This document shows positions 1 through 12,910 of a stretch of DNA of 64,000 nucleotides, in pieces; the first letter of the stretch is position 1, and every line of letters starts with the position of its first letter. Under the pieces are notes generated by a model that was not told where the DNA came from, did no database searches, and saw nothing but the letters and a program-made list of their open reading frames with translations. The stretch is from Epinephelus fuscoguttatus (taxonomy: Eukaryota > Chordata > Actinopteri > Perciformes > Serranidae). A program made the position numbers and the translations under genes. The stretch is from positions 18,314,428-18,378,427 of the forward strand of contig NC_064759.1 in assembly GCF_011397635.1 (NCBI RefSeq), written 5' to 3'.

Positions 1-2884
1 TTGTGATGGACGCTTGACATCCGTGTGTTTTAAAAATAGTGCTCCAAAGAGGAAGAGAGAAACATGATGTGATCCATCTGACACATGACACGGAAACAGC
101 AGCTCACTTTGAGCAGCGCGCCCAACACATTGGCAACACTCTGAACCTTCTGAAAATCAATAATGAAGGTAATTGAAAAGCTGAGTTAGCTCTGCGTTTT
201 GTATCAGTCTTATTTCAGTGTCACAGACTTGCCTGGTATCTGTATGCAACTTGTTGGCTGGCACTTAATTGATCAACAGCACGCATTATCCTAAAAGAAA
301 AAAAAAAAACCCTAAAGAACCCAGGCTGCCAGCCTCCCATCATTTGGCACAGGCACACCATGTAAATTTCATGACCACAGCATGTTACCGCTGCCAATTC
401 TTCGCTTTGAGTCGGATTCACTAGGACACCCACAAAAGCCTGGGGCATTCATCTTTTATAATGCTGTTTTTGTCTTTATTTGACGGTCTCAATGAAAGAT
501 TTAGGGACATGCTTAATCCTATGGGTCTAGTCAGGTAGACGGATACTGCTGCTGCTGCTGTTGTGGTGATGAGACCCGCAGTGGAGGGATGGAGGGAGGC
601 AGGGTGCAGACTGACAAGCAGACAGACAACCATGGCTGCTAATATAGCAGAGAGGGAGGTGCTGATGGCCTGTTGCCAAGGTGACATGGGCCAGCCGGGT
701 TCTGTCTCATTTGCAGATGCAAACGAGACCTCGCAGCTCCTACCGACGCTTGCTAAGCCTCCTCTGGAGACACAAACTGAACCCCCCTCCTCTCCGGAGA
801 ACAGCTCCTGCATACACCTGAGCTGAGAGGAGAGAGGATGCGCAACTATTTATTTGCTTTTCACGTTTGCTTGTGATGTGCCTCCTTTGTGCCCCGTCTG
901 TCTTGGCTCCTTTGGGAAAGACGGATTGCTTATAGTTTCTAAGTGTCCAACAACCCCCACGTTGACATCTTTCCTACTTGCCTCCTATTCCATTGATTCC
1001 CTGTGTTGAATTGGCCTTTTCAGAGAGGGGGGCTGATAGCAGCATGCGCTGTTGAATAACAGCCCTCAGCCGACGCAGCACTCCACCCCAGCGACAACAA
1101 AAAGGCAGACTCCTTTGTTTGGCTGGAGGTAAACAGCTGGGAACAGATGATGCTGGCCGGGCTGATTTACGTGGCCGCAGCTACCGTGGTGACAAGGTTT
1201 TGTTATGATAAGGACAAACACATGAGGGGAGAGGGAGGGAGAGGAGAAAGGCAGAGACAGAGAGAGAGCATGAGAAGTCAAGTCAGATAAAAAGATAAGG
1301 AAAAAATTGGAGAGCAATTTGGGCATTCGTTTGTGTTGGTCTGAAATCCCCTCTGGAGAGCACTTCCTGAACACACCTGAAAAAAAACAGAGGGCCTAAC
1401 AATAGATTTATGTCACAGGTTTGAGAGTACACATCCAAACTGCAGCAAATTACACACAAAAGGGGAGAGAAAACACACCATCCCCATTCTTGTGTTTTCT
1501 CTCCTTTCAACAAACACAAATATATTTTGTCTTGAATTACAATAAGCAACAACTGGTAGACAGAGCAGAATTACTGCACGCTGTGTTGTGGTAATTTGGA
1601 GGTACAGAATACAAAACAACAGTAATGAAACTGCCATTAACAAGTGTGGCTGACGCGCACTTATGAGAAACGCCACATATGCCGCGCAGACCAAATCCTG
1701 AATGGTTAAATGGTCATGAATAATTAGGGCATTCTCTCACTGAGCAGATGTCTCTTTCTGCCAAACGCTGCTTCTCTCAAGAATGAACGGCTGGGCAAGA
1801 TAAGCCCAGTGCAGGAACAGAGTGGGGGTCTCGCTGGATAGAAGAGGAGAAGGGAGGAAGATTGGATGCTGTGGCCTGTAATACAATATACCATGTGTGC
1901 ACAAACACACACACACATACGGGCATATATAATGCAAAGTCTCATGATATGCACACAAGCGCTGATCAATGCCTGGAGCCTCCTGACCCTCCCCCAAAAC
2001 ACATAAGCACTAACATTATTTACGAGCATTCCCACTTAAAGTCTGAAGACACTAAGGTGGCAAGACCCTGCTCGGCTACATACCGGCTGTGTCAGTGAAC
2101 CCATAAATTACTCACCCTGACCCTAAAATATTAATAAGGCAATCACCATCTCACCAATACAGTGGGAACACATCTTGTTCACGTCTTTGTTCGGCTCCAA
2201 ACATGTTTTTACAGAGGATTGCACCTTTTTCTGTAATACTTGTCGTCAAAAGCAAAGATACCTCCGATTACTCATTGGCTTCATTTGTTTCCTCCCATGT
2301 GAAGTTGTTGCATCATACTGTTAAAGAAGTGGGGAGACTTTTTATCCATACTACAAAGAGTGGATAAACTCTTTAATAACACATATAGATACAAACTGGA
2401 ATTGGATTGGATGTCTGGATTGAGTCATTCAGGAAAACAGTTTTTTCTGTTCTGGAGCTTGTGATTGTATCATATTATCTTATCAGTGGTGATGGAAATA
2501 TAATTACCTTTTTTTCTTCAGGGCTACTTGTTCATGTCGTTTTAAAAGTGAACATTAAAGACAAGGTTGTTTTTGTCCAGGGCTGTTTCCAAGGTCAATA
2601 ATCAATTTACAATCTCACATTTTTACTTTCTTTCTTGACCTCTCTTGTATATGTCTTTTCCCCCAACTTCAATAAGCCGCTCACATTTTGCCGTGACCTC
2701 TGTAAACCAATTATCTTGTTGCTGTTCTGTTTTTTGTTCCTCTCCGGGCCTCTGTCAGCTGTCATTTTAGAGCTTGATTGAGACAACCCACCACCACAAG
2801 TAGACCTCCCGTGTTAATCAGAGCTAGCTCCAGAGTGTGAACGAGCCTCAGGTAACATCCATCCAGCTACTCAGGCAAAGGCTG
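1..2884. other. Non-coding stretch, no gene recognised
   Basis: Short open frames occur on both strands here, but none resembles a known protein or has a convincing exon structure. A short CA tract lies at about 1903-1916. The block around 1695-1830 is non-repetitive, with AT-rich homeodomain-like motifs followed by a GATA-like AGATAAG, so it could be regulatory. Nothing in the sequence proves that. Confidence 0.5.
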
Positions 2885-3070
2885 AAGAGAAAAGGTCAAC
2901 ATTTTGGGATATATGCTTATTTGTTCTTTTGCCCAGAGTGAAACAAAATGATCGATACCGCCTCTCATGTCTGCGCTCTCAATATGCAGCCAGCAGCAGT
3001 TAGCTTAACTTAGCATAGAGATGAGGAGCAGGGGGAACCAGCTAACCCAGCCCATCAAAAGATCAGAAAG
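2885..3070 (+). repeat. Fragment of a common teleost interspersed repeat
   Basis: The text resembles a repeat widespread in fish, with the phrase ATCGATACC, then 'CTCATGTCTG', then runs of TTAGCTTA/TTAGCATA and a GGGGGAA-type block. A diverged copy in inverted orientation lies at about 4819-4975. The two may be halves of one element split by the hAT insertion between them, or two separate copies. The family name is not known to me. Confidence 0.5.
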
Positions 3071-3606
3071 TTGTAACATTTTTAAGCAACCGATGGACAC
3101 TCCAGTTTTACATATAATTTCATTATTGTGAATCACAATTATTTTGGACAGGATAATTGTGACATGAAATTTCCATACCATCCCATACTTAGATTAAATG
3201 AATGTGTTATTTATACCCTTTTCAATGAAAGTAAGCGTGTATATGCAGGTTTTTTGAACGCAAGAAAAAATGTTAAAGAATAGGCAATAGATTCCTTAAC
3301 CATTGCCAGTAGACCAGAGCCATGTCCAGTGGGAAAAGAGCTTTAGTGAGCTTTATGGCTCTGACATACCAAGTCAACAGTCAGACGCTGGTCAATGTCT
3401 GGCCATTGGTAAGCATGTTCTGCACCATTAGCTGCACTTGTCAGCTGGTTTTTGGCTGATTCAGCATGCTGAATTGGTGTCGGAGATGGTGAAGCCCATC
3501 TGTGGGAGAAATCACTCTGATTGGAGGTTCCACTGCATGGGGATACAGCAGACAATGCAACAGTTAGCCTCCATTGCCAATAGTTCTTTGATAAGTCAGG
3601 CAAGGT
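3071..3606. other. Non-coding, probably older repeat sequence
   Basis: No gene is recognised. The part from about 3290 to 3600 reads like a dispersed fish repeat but I cannot name a family. Its last eight bases (3599-3606) form the left target-site duplication of the adjacent hAT element. Confidence 0.35.
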
Positions 3607-4818
3607 CAGGGGTAGACAACCTGCTGCTCCGGAGCCGCATGCAGCTCTTTAGACCCTCTCCAAGTGATCATTGCATTCTACAACTGTAAAAATGTGTCAC
3701 CTATACATCGAATTAAAAATGTGTTAATGTTTCATCAGCTAAAATGTGTGTCATACATCTATGACCTGGTGCCTTTTCCTCTAACTGGTCTTAAGTAGTG
3801 GTGGCTAGCCTTGACTCTCACTAGCATGGCTAGCTATGGATTCCAAACCAAAAAAAAAAAAGAAATGTTTTGGAGGAAAATTGAGGATTTAATAGTGTGT
3901 GGAAAGTAGTAAATAATTATAAATAGCCGACTGCAGAGTAGCCACCTTGTGCTAAATCATTGTAATGAAAGCTCATTTAGACCTATTCGTAATGTTGATG
4001 GGCTTATTTAGAGTAAATAGGCTGTTACTTTTATTTAAATGTGTTTAATGGCTCTAGAGAGTTTTTTTTTGTTTGTCTTTTTTTGGCCAATAATAGCCCT
4101 TTTTAATTAGGAATTGTGCAAATTTGCAGGAAAGCCCAATCAGTCTTCTTTCAGCATTGGCAGTATAAAATTAAACTGGGGAGTGCATCAAAATGCCGCC
4201 TGCCTACTTTTGTGTATACAGAATGTGCCTTTTTCGGGGCAATGGGGAGCGTGGGCAAGTAACAAAACGTGTAGCTCAGCGTGTGACGTAAACAGTGACG
4301 TGCTCCAAGGGAAGCCGCAGCTGGTCAGTCCTCTGGCGATTCTCTCATAAGTTGGCCCGTCCTTCACCGTCCCCGTCGTTTGACGGTTAATGGCCTCTTC
4401 GTTTGCGAGGGCAAGGATGGCGCGCAATTTTTTTGTCTCCTCAGCTGCTCATCTTTACAGTGTCCGTCAGGTTTGCGTTTCCCTCTTGCTACTAGCTGCT
4501 CGCTAATTCCTGCTATCAGCTGTTTCCTGTTTATTATATTATTTATCCACTGCATGTGCGGTCTCATCAAGAGCTCCTCCCACAAGTCATCAACAGCCCC
4601 TCCCGTGGTGGAAGGGTGCCTCGTTCTCTCACAAAGATTCCACCAATATGTCTACCCTACGAGGGGGAAAATTGGGTACCTCGGATCAACTTGCCAATCT
4701 GGCTCTGTGTGTCTAAACGCTTGCAGCTTGCCGGCAAAACGGCCCAACATTCGCCGAAAATCTGGCAGTGTAAAAGGGGCTTAATGGCTTTTTCAATACT
4801 TAAGGTTGCCGACCCCTG
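3607..4818. mobile_element. Non-autonomous hAT DNA transposon
   Basis: The left end starts CAGGGGTAGACAACCTGC and the right end, read in reverse complement, starts CAGGGGTCGGCAACCTT. These are hAT-type terminal inverted repeats of about 17 bases. The flanking 8-mers are GGCAAGGT (3599-3606) and GGCTAGCT (4819-4826), matching at six of eight positions. The right one is CTAG-centred, as expected of hAT target sites. The element is about 1.2 kb and encodes no recognisable transposase, so it would depend on another copy. The interior (about 4100-4790) may itself contain a second repeat. Confidence 0.7.
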
Positions 4819-4975
4819 GGCTAGCTGTTTCCAGTCCCAATGCAAGGCTAAGCTAATTGTCTCCTGGTTGCAGCTTTACATTTAGCATAGGCTACAGACG
4901 TGAGAGCTGTCAACTAACCATTGGCAAAAAAGCAACTATGCGTATGTTAAGCCTTTGATGTTCAACACCATTCAT
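4819..4975 (-). repeat. Inverted copy of the repeat at 2885-3070
   Basis: Read in reverse complement this stretch matches the earlier fragment loosely but along its length: the TAGCTTAGC-type run, the 'CTCACGTCTG'-like block and the start near 'GGCCAATGG'. It abuts the right end of the hAT element, so this repeat was probably the insertion target. Confidence 0.4.
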
Positions 4976-7545
4976 GGGGTCATACCATCCCATAAAGGCT
5001 GGAGTCTAATCGCCTCAGGACTCGTATATCTCCCCAGCTATTACGATACTGTGCAATGTTTAATACATAAATTCCATTAATAACTGTCTGAACCTTTCTT
5101 TCAATTAGTGTCTCCTAGTTGAACTGAACAGCTCTCAAATTTGAGCCCAATGACCAGCTGCATTTTAGCAGCCATGGACGAGTGGTTTATCCTGTATAAA
5201 TGCATTAACAGTATCTAAAGGTCATGTCATGCCAAGCAGAATGAAGTGTACTCGGCGGTCTGGCACGCTGATTTGACTCGACTGTTATAGCTCTGTGGAC
5301 AGTTATAACTGTCAACACTCAGAAACACAACTGCAGAGGCCAGCATTGGTGGTTCACATGTAGGTGTCTTGCCACCATTCACTCACACACACACATACAC
5401 ACACTGAGTTATGTATTCAAGCTCACACCTGCAAAGGTCAGCTAAGGAAAACAAGCGAGGCATCAATATATAGATTTGTCTCTTTGGAATCAAATCAAGG
5501 CTAGGGGACTCGAACACTGGGATTTGAAGCAGGGGAAACAATAATTGGCTGTTATTAGGCAGATTGAATAACACAGATGTAGATTCTACTCGATCAATGC
5601 CTTGCAAACAATTTAGCACTTGAAGCTTATTGATTTCCACGGCTTCCCATACATGCTGTAGGGACTTGAAAAGCCTTGATGGCTCCAGGTATGGCTGTAT
5701 TATGACAGGGAACAAAGCAGTGAGTCAGATGGAGACACTGACAAAGACTCCTCTGCTGTGCTGTGAAGAATTTATTTTCTCCTGTATTGAATTCAGCTGA
5801 AGCTGCTCTAAACTGTAGCTCCTCTACTGCCTCATTGCTGCAAACCCTCTTATAGAAACTGAATCAGCTGCCAGTTTTGGAGATGAAATTGTCTGACAGT
5901 GAAAGAGCTTAATGTGGAAGGCACTCCTGTTTGTCACAGCGGAGTTGCTGTGACTAGATAAAGGGAAAGTGTTTTGCAGTTACAGGCTTCATTTTGTTTT
6001 CTTTCAAATGCTGCCTTCCTGATATCCTCAACTGAGTACAGAAACTGTCACTTTATCAGTCACATAAAGCTTGATGTCTGAACAAGAGAATAACTTACGG
6101 GTAGCCTGTGAACCGAGACAACTGTGACTGATTCTGAGTTGCCTTTGTCATTCTATGAATTTGTTCATGACTCACATGCATCACAAGTCAGTCATGGGCT
6201 CACAACTTAATAACTGGTGGCAGGGGAGTTGTGTTTGTCTGCCTGGCTGAAGCAGGATATAAGTCCATCAAAGCTCATCAAATAGGCAATGGTATTTTTG
6301 TTTGTGTAAGGAAGTGTGTGTCCCGATCACCACATCGCCAGGAAATCCCCACAGGAGGCAGCTTGTGGCAACTCATCCCATTACAGTGATAATGCCATCA
6401 TTGTCTTTCTGGTAAGAGCTGTGCTCCACTCTTATGGTTGAATTGCTGCCACAGACAAATAAGGATGTCTTTGTCCACCATGGATCACCAATCCCATTGT
6501 TGCTTTCCCACTTCTTATCATGTATTTGTAATGATTGCAGCACGGCAGCATGTTTATGAAACATTAAAAGTGAACAGCAGCATTTTAGCAGTGGTTTTTC
6601 ACAGCTCTAAACTGCAAAATATTTCAAAAGTGTTTTTGAAATTGCTCTAACACATCAGCAGTGTTGTTAGGTTTGTGTAGGTGTTTGAGCTCCTCATGGC
6701 AGAATGGCACATCACAACAGAGCGATCACAGTTTTTTCACAAGCGAGTGGAGTTACTAAAGCTGACTTGGGAATGGCTTCTACTTGTATTCTTCCCCTTG
6801 GCAGAAATGGCAAACTGACCTTGTGTCCCCATTTTTGAATAAACTTCACACCTCCCAAAATGCAACTGGAGGTGTGAAGTCATTTAATTTTCAGCAAAAC
6901 ATTTTTTTTGCAGAGCCAGCTGGAACAAAAAGTAAAACCGATCATTTGTTAAGTGAAAAGTCTTTGATAACCAGTGACTGATTGCTGCCCATTTTGATTT
7001 CGCAATCGCTTCCTTCTGCATGTCTCCACGACTAGAAGTATGATTTAGAATGTCCTCGAGCAAAAGTGTGCACCCTTATCCCCATTTGGTACATGCAAAA
7101 GACGGAGCTGTAGCAGAGACATCATATAGGCAATGGGACACAGAAGGACACTATAGCCTTTTTAACACAGAGGTCCCGCAGGAACGAAGACCCTTCATTA
7201 GCCTATGTTGGCTTTGCTTTTTGACACAAAGAACGCCATCATAATGCCACCACAGTATGTGATTTTAGATACCATGCCGGCATCCTGGAAACAAAAGAGG
7301 CATGACAGGCGTCACACAACACACACGTTGGGCAGTGCTACCGTCACAATTACGATGTCATGACACGGCAATAACAATAATTTGCTGTCCCTGTTATATG
7401 GCAGTTGAGCTCATTTGTTGGAGGGTCAGAGACTTCTGGACCTCATTGTACAACCTGGTGTCTCTCCCAAATTGTCGGACCTGGACGATTTGTCAGTGGA
7501 CCTTGGTATCAGACACACCCAAAACACACATTAAACATGGCTTAA
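4976..7545. other. Non-coding stretch, no gene recognised
   Basis: No coding exon, RNA gene or clear transposon end was recognised. A short CA tract is at about 5382-5404. Bases 7542-7545 (TTAA) are the left target duplication of the following element. Confidence 0.4.
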
Positions 7546-8643
7546 AGGACAACTTCGGTATTTTTCAACCTGGGCCCTATTTCCCCATGTGTATGTGTGC
7601 GTATGATTCATGGGTACAACTTGTTCAAAAATTGGTTCAGCATTGAGCGAGGCGGATGCAACGAAACGAGCTAAAATGGTAACGGAGGCAAATGCGTCCA
7701 GTATAAGTTTGCGCATTAAAAGTGCTTTTTTTCGCCACTGACCGGTTCAGATCGCCAGTGCTATGAGTGCTATGAGTGGAGTCAGCTGTCAGTCAGTGTT
7801 GGAGCAGAGAGGGGGAGGGCTGCCCCGCTGGGTACTGTAAGTGAGTATGTGTGTATGAAGTGTGTGTGTTAGCCTACGCTAGAAGAGTCAGAGTTTGGGA
7901 TGGAGTCTTTTACGTGCTACCCCCTGGAGTGTTACCGGAGTTTTTGGAGTGCTCAAATAAACGGGCCTTTTTCCCGAATGCAAGAACAGGATGTTGCGCA
8001 ACACCCTGTACAGCTTTCATAGGCTGCCTTTGTCGGACGGCGAGATGCTGAAGTTGTGGCTAGTTGTGCTACAAATGGATGCTCACACTCCTCCCCAAGA
8101 TGACTACTGCCAGCCGAAGAAGAGAAGACATCCAATCCCAAAACACCTCTTCCTCAAGAAAATGGCTGTCCCACGAGTAGAGAGAGCTACAGACACAGTG
8201 GAGTAAAGCTCGTGACATCACACAGCCCAGAGGTAAGGGAAAGGCTAAGTTAGTATGCTATTTACAGAGATAGCACTGGTGATCTGAACCGGTCAGTGGC
8301 GATCACACCGGTCACACACTTCATACACACATACTCACTTACAGTACCCAGCAGGGCAGCCCTCCCCCTCTCTGCTCCAACACTGACTGACAGCTGACTC
8401 CATTCATAGCACTCATAGCACTGGCGATCTGAACCGGTCAGTGGCAAAAAAAAGCACTTTTAATGCACAAACTTAAAACGGGACACATTTGCCCTCATTA
8501 CCATTTTAGCTCGTTTCGCAGCTCCGGTTGCATCCGCCTCCCTCAATACTGAACTAATTTTAGAACGAGTTGTACCCATGAATCATGCGCACACATACAC
8601 ATAGGGAAATAGGGCCCAGATTGAAAAATACCGACGTTGTCCT
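7546..8643. mobile_element. TTAA-flanked DNA element with long inverted repeats
   Basis: The element begins AGGACAACTTCGG at 7546 and ends with the inverse (GTTGTCCT) at 8643, flanked on both sides by TTAA (7542-7545 and 8644-8647). The inverted repeats are long, about 320-335 bases each (roughly 7546-7867 and 8311-8643), and clearly similar although diverged. TTAA duplications are typical of the piggyBac and Kolobok superfamilies. The THAP-like remnant inside favours Kolobok, whose transposases carry THAP zinc fingers. The unique core is only about 440 bases, so this is a non-autonomous deletion derivative. Confidence 0.75.
7955..8206 (+). pseudogene. THAP-like zinc-finger remnant inside the TTAA element
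   Basis: In one forward frame (from about 7991) the translation includes YSFHRLPLSDGEMLKLWL, which fits the middle of a THAP domain (F-H-R-L-P, then a conserved W about ten residues later). It then runs into DDYCQPKKRRHP and a stop after about 70 residues. The first cysteine pair is in a different frame (around 7955-8050) and the C-terminal Cys-x2-His pair is missing, so the domain is broken and cannot be functional. It is most likely left over from the transposase of the parent element. The domain call rests on motif recognition by eye. Confidence 0.45.
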
Positions 8644-8689
8644 TTAATAGAGACAATGTCAAACACAAGTTCACAAATTGGCTTAACTT

Positions 8690-9065
8690 TAACTATGACA
8701 GGATTCACAGACAAAGCACTTGTCTTTATCTGGACACATTTTCCCCACAAATACAACATGCTAATGTTTTTAGCACAAGACTATGGCATTTTACATTGTA
8801 TAAATTAGCCTAGCAGCTGGTTGATATTTCCTTTTACTCATATGAAACCAGGGACAACAGCAACATTTAACAAAGGTAACGTTACAAAATTCGGCTCCAT
8901 TACAACTCACAACGTTCACTGACAAAACAACTGTCTTATACTAAACACATTTTCCAAACAAATACAACATGCTAATGTTATATGCACAAGCCTATGGCTT
9001 TTTACATTGTATATATTAGCCTAGTAACTAGCGAAGATTTCCTTTACCCATATGAAGCCAGGATG
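8690..9065 (+). repeat. Diverged direct repeat of about 150 bases
   Basis: About 8720-8850 and 8940-9065 share the same ordered phrases: CACATTTTCC, CAAATACAACATGCTAATG, 'TTTTACATTGTAT', TTAGCCTAG and TTTCCTTTA followed by CATATGAA. This is a tandem duplication with a period near 220 bases. The text that follows to about 9290 also looks like a dispersed fish repeat. No coding potential was seen. Confidence 0.6.
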
Positions 9066-9290
9066 AATCAAACACAAGAATCTTAATGTACTTTTGTGGA
9101 GGCTTTATTGTCTTCACAATTTATTGTTTCTTATCTGTAAAATAAATAATAAAAGCTTTGTTTCCACTGAGGGAAATGGTTTCAGCTTACAAAAATAGAC
9201 AGGAAGTCTGCAGTGCCACAGCTTGTAGTTACATTTCTGGGGAGGGGCACGTCAGGCTACGGCTTAGGGTATGGCATCAATTTGACGCAG

Positions 9291-12200
9291 AAGTATGAAT
9301 CCTGCTTAAGATGCAATGGGCATGTGAATTTTTTGACGCTCCAGACAACTACTGTAGTATAAAGAGCAAGAAAGCTTCCATAAAGTGGGCAGAGGTGGAG
9401 GTGGGTGGGTCAAACAAGCAAATGGACTATCGCCCAGTAGACCACTGTTCATGTCCCGTGTAAAATTAAGTTAGCTGAGTTATTTTAATAACAATGTAGT
9501 ATGCTGGTAGCATATGTATCATATGCCAGTTAAGTATGTCACATGATGTTACATACACATGCTTTTGTTGCCTAAACCTAGAGAAGTGAACCTAAAGACA
9601 ACGTTTTTTTTGCCTATGTTCTGAATGTTTGTTTTTTAAAACAGACTGTGTGCATATAACAAGCTGAAACTATACAATTTTACGAGTTGGCAGTGAGAAT
9701 GTGTTGCACTGACTCCCTAATGTGCAGACATTTTCGGTTGCTGTTCTTTTTTGAGTTAGGTGCTAACCGCTGCTAGCTGCTTTTTAAATGTCCTGGTAGT
9801 GTCCCGCACACATAACACATTGTTTAAATGTCACACTCATCCCTTGTGACAGTCGCTGAATCAGCTCTGTTACTTCATCTGCTGCCAGCTCTAAAGCGGA
9901 ACAACTCTGACCCTCATTCTGGTTTCGTATCTTTTTTTAAAAAGTTTATTTTGGGCCATTTTGCTTGTATCTAACAGTGAAAGCTGAAGACAGACAGGAA
10001 AGGTGGAGGAGAGAGAGGGAACCGGGGCCACTGCAATACGGACCAAGCCTTAATGGTTTGTGTGTGTGGAGGGTAGGAACAATCCTGTCCTCAGAAGTAG
10101 TTGAACAATGTGTCATACAAAACAATTTGTTCCAAGCATACTGACACCTTAATGTGAGCAACAACTCTGAGTTACTTGCACAATGAAAAACCATATGTTC
10201 TCATTAGTTTCCCAAGGCTAACATGGCTTTGTGTCTGATGGCAGACCTGGCCAAGCTATATGAATCACTGCCAGGAGTTTTTCCTCTAAATGCCAGCATT
10301 CACTGAATCTTTCAGGTAAGACTTCAGAACGATCAATTTGATAAAGTGCACCATTACACCATGTACTATATATATTTTAAATATACTGTACATGAAGTAC
10401 TGCAGTTTAAACTAGTTTTGCCCTATATCAAGAGCAGTAATGACTTCTGAACATTTGATTGAAGTGTACAATTTCTCTTACGAAAGTTAAGAACTACAGA
10501 AGGTATGTAGGCTATGTTAGGACCATATTTTGATTTCCAAAAAAGAGGACACTCGGCCGGCCACGACATAGCCTACTTAAATGATACTCTGTATGGATAG
10601 AAAATTCAGTTATATTACAAAATAATCTCTCTCAAAGAGAGAAATTCAGATAGGCCCCAATAGGGGACACATACACACACTAGAGTGTGGCGATCTTAGC
10701 CCACCGATACCCGACGGGTCGGCCGGGTTTGGTCAAAAATGTAGCTATAAATTGTATTCGGGCTCGGGTCGGATTCGGTCAGCTTTCAGTGAAAATATAG
10801 TGTAAAAATAAATAAAATCCTATTGTCTGTCCTGTTTATTGCTTGGGCACTATTATTTACGTGACAACACCTGAACATACACACACACAGACACACACTG
10901 GCTGTTTGTTTCTACTTCTCTCCTCGCTGGAAGTCTCGGACCTCCAGCTGGACGACAAAAGAGGATGTTTGGTCAGCCTAGCTATGTATTGATGCCAGTT
11001 TTTCTACACGATTCCATAATTACTACTAATGAACTGCGAAAACCAACAGGTGGCTGCTATGATTGGAGGGACGTCTAACAATCATGTTTTGTGAAAATCT
11101 AATTAGAAAGATAAAGAGTAGATAAACAGTAAAGGCAATAAACCATCCACATGATGAGTTTTGCCGCTGAATTCTTTCATCCAGTCTTTTAACAGTCAAG
11201 TAAGCAAAGGGTTTTTACCATTTTAACAGAGGAAAACAGTCACTTTTTATTTGTCTCTCAGGGAGAGTTACTAATGCAACTTTCACATACAACCACAGAC
11301 TTCATTATAAGCCCTGTCACGTTTCAACATCAGTGAAAAGGGAATTTGACTATGAGGTTCCTTTTTATTCAAAAACCTTGACTGTACTTGGAACTTGGTT
11401 TTTGGTATATGTTCACTCATAGCCTGTCGTAATCTCTGCAGTTGCAACATCAGAAAATACCTCCATGTTTTCATAGAGTAGAAGCAACACTAATGGATTA
11501 TACAAAATTAATACGTGCTGGTGAAGAGTTGACTTTGGTCAAAACATTTTAAGTCTGCATAATACACTGTGAAAACTTAAATTAACTTTCTCCATAGAAA
11601 CTCAAGATTCAGAAGGCCATACGGACAAGGCTGACACATAATGTGTGTGTCACTGAGAGATGCTCAGCTATTTATTCCCTTGTGTTTTGTTACTCAACAT
11701 CATTACAGTGCAGGTCCCTCCTCAATGGTCACTCGAAGTAAAATAAAGGTTAATAATAATTCAGTGAGTAGCACTTGGCCATACATTATGCCAGAAATAG
11801 AACCAACCTTGAGCAAATAGTATTGTCAAAGACAGCACTGCAAGCATACAGACATTTTTTAACTCCATGCTTTAGGTCGATTCACATAATAACACTCCAC
11901 AACAAATAGAAATTATGGTTTAAATGTGACATAACAGCAGAGACAGGGAGTGCTTGCACAGATCAAGTTCAGTTGATTCTCTCAAATGCAGCAAGTTCAC
12001 TGTTTTTCGACTAATTTTGTAAAATAGCAAAGACGAATGCAAATAGCACAATAAAAAGCCATCAATAACCCACACATACTGAAAAGCAGCAGATGATGTT
12101 ATACTAGGGATATATATATATAGTAAGGAGGCACATTCAACACATTATTGTTGTGTATTTGCTTCAGAGTGCACCATGTTTTCAGCCATGCAGCCTTCAC

Positions 12201-12789
12201 AAGCAGCAGCTAAACAAGTTAATCAGGTGCCTACAATCAAGTGATTATGCTCTGCTGTTGAACTGGGCAATTTAAAATGAAAAGGCTAAAGTGCAGTGAA
12301 GCGTGCAGCACTGGGGAGTATATAAAGCCATAATAAAAGATGACACTAGCCACTGAACATGTGCAGTGAAATGTTATTTTGGTCATAAATCAGCCATGTT
12401 CCTTTGCAAACATGCCAGTTAAAATTGCTGCAGTAAAAGCAATGCACATCCTACTGTGTTTTTTCAAGGAATGTGTCCATGAAATGTTTTTCCATTTGTT
12501 TCAGGTGAATGTCCTCTATAATAAAAAAGAAAATGCTCAGCATGTAGCTCAAACAGCCTTTACTCTACTGGCCAGTGCATTGCATAAAAACCAAACGGTG
12601 TCTGTTATGTAACAGTCTGATAGCTCTTTTTGAGCATGTGCTAAATGAAACCATTATTAACGTTATTTTTTTCTATGAGAGGCGCGCTCTGGAGAATGTT
12701 CTCAACAGAGTTCACTTGTACTCGTTCCAGTCCCATGCTGTTTTCTCCCCTGACTAAACACCATGCAGAAGGGTGGAGGTCAAGACAGA
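9291..12789. other. Non-coding stretch with probable repeat fragments
   Basis: No exon is recognised. Around 10690-10790 there is a GC-rich phrase dominated by CGGGTCGG-like motifs, which resembles one end of a hAT-family repeat known from fish, but no partner end was located. A TATATATATATA tract is at about 12110. The remainder is AT-rich single-copy-looking DNA. Confidence 0.35.
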
Positions 12790-12910
12790 GGCAGCAGATA
12801 AGAGGGACAGAGGAGAGGAGGGAGAATGGAGGAGGGAGAGGAGGGCGTACTCCCTGACCGCAGAGCACAATGTCTTATCTTGTCCTCTGTCCTCCCTGTC
12901 GTTATCTTCC
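12790..12910. promoter_or_regulatory. Candidate regulatory block with three GATA motifs
   Basis: Within about 110 bases there are three WGATAR matches: AGATAAG at 12796-12802, CTTATCT (reverse) at 12874-12880 and TTATCT (reverse) at 12902-12907. They lie in a purine-rich segment that does not look like a transposon. Such clusters are typical of GATA-factor enhancers, but GATA motifs are short and can arise by chance. Function is inference only. Confidence 0.25.

Noticed and set aside
421..826. Overlapping open frames on both strands near the left edge
   Set aside because: The text is moderately GC-rich, but no domain or splice signal supports either strand.
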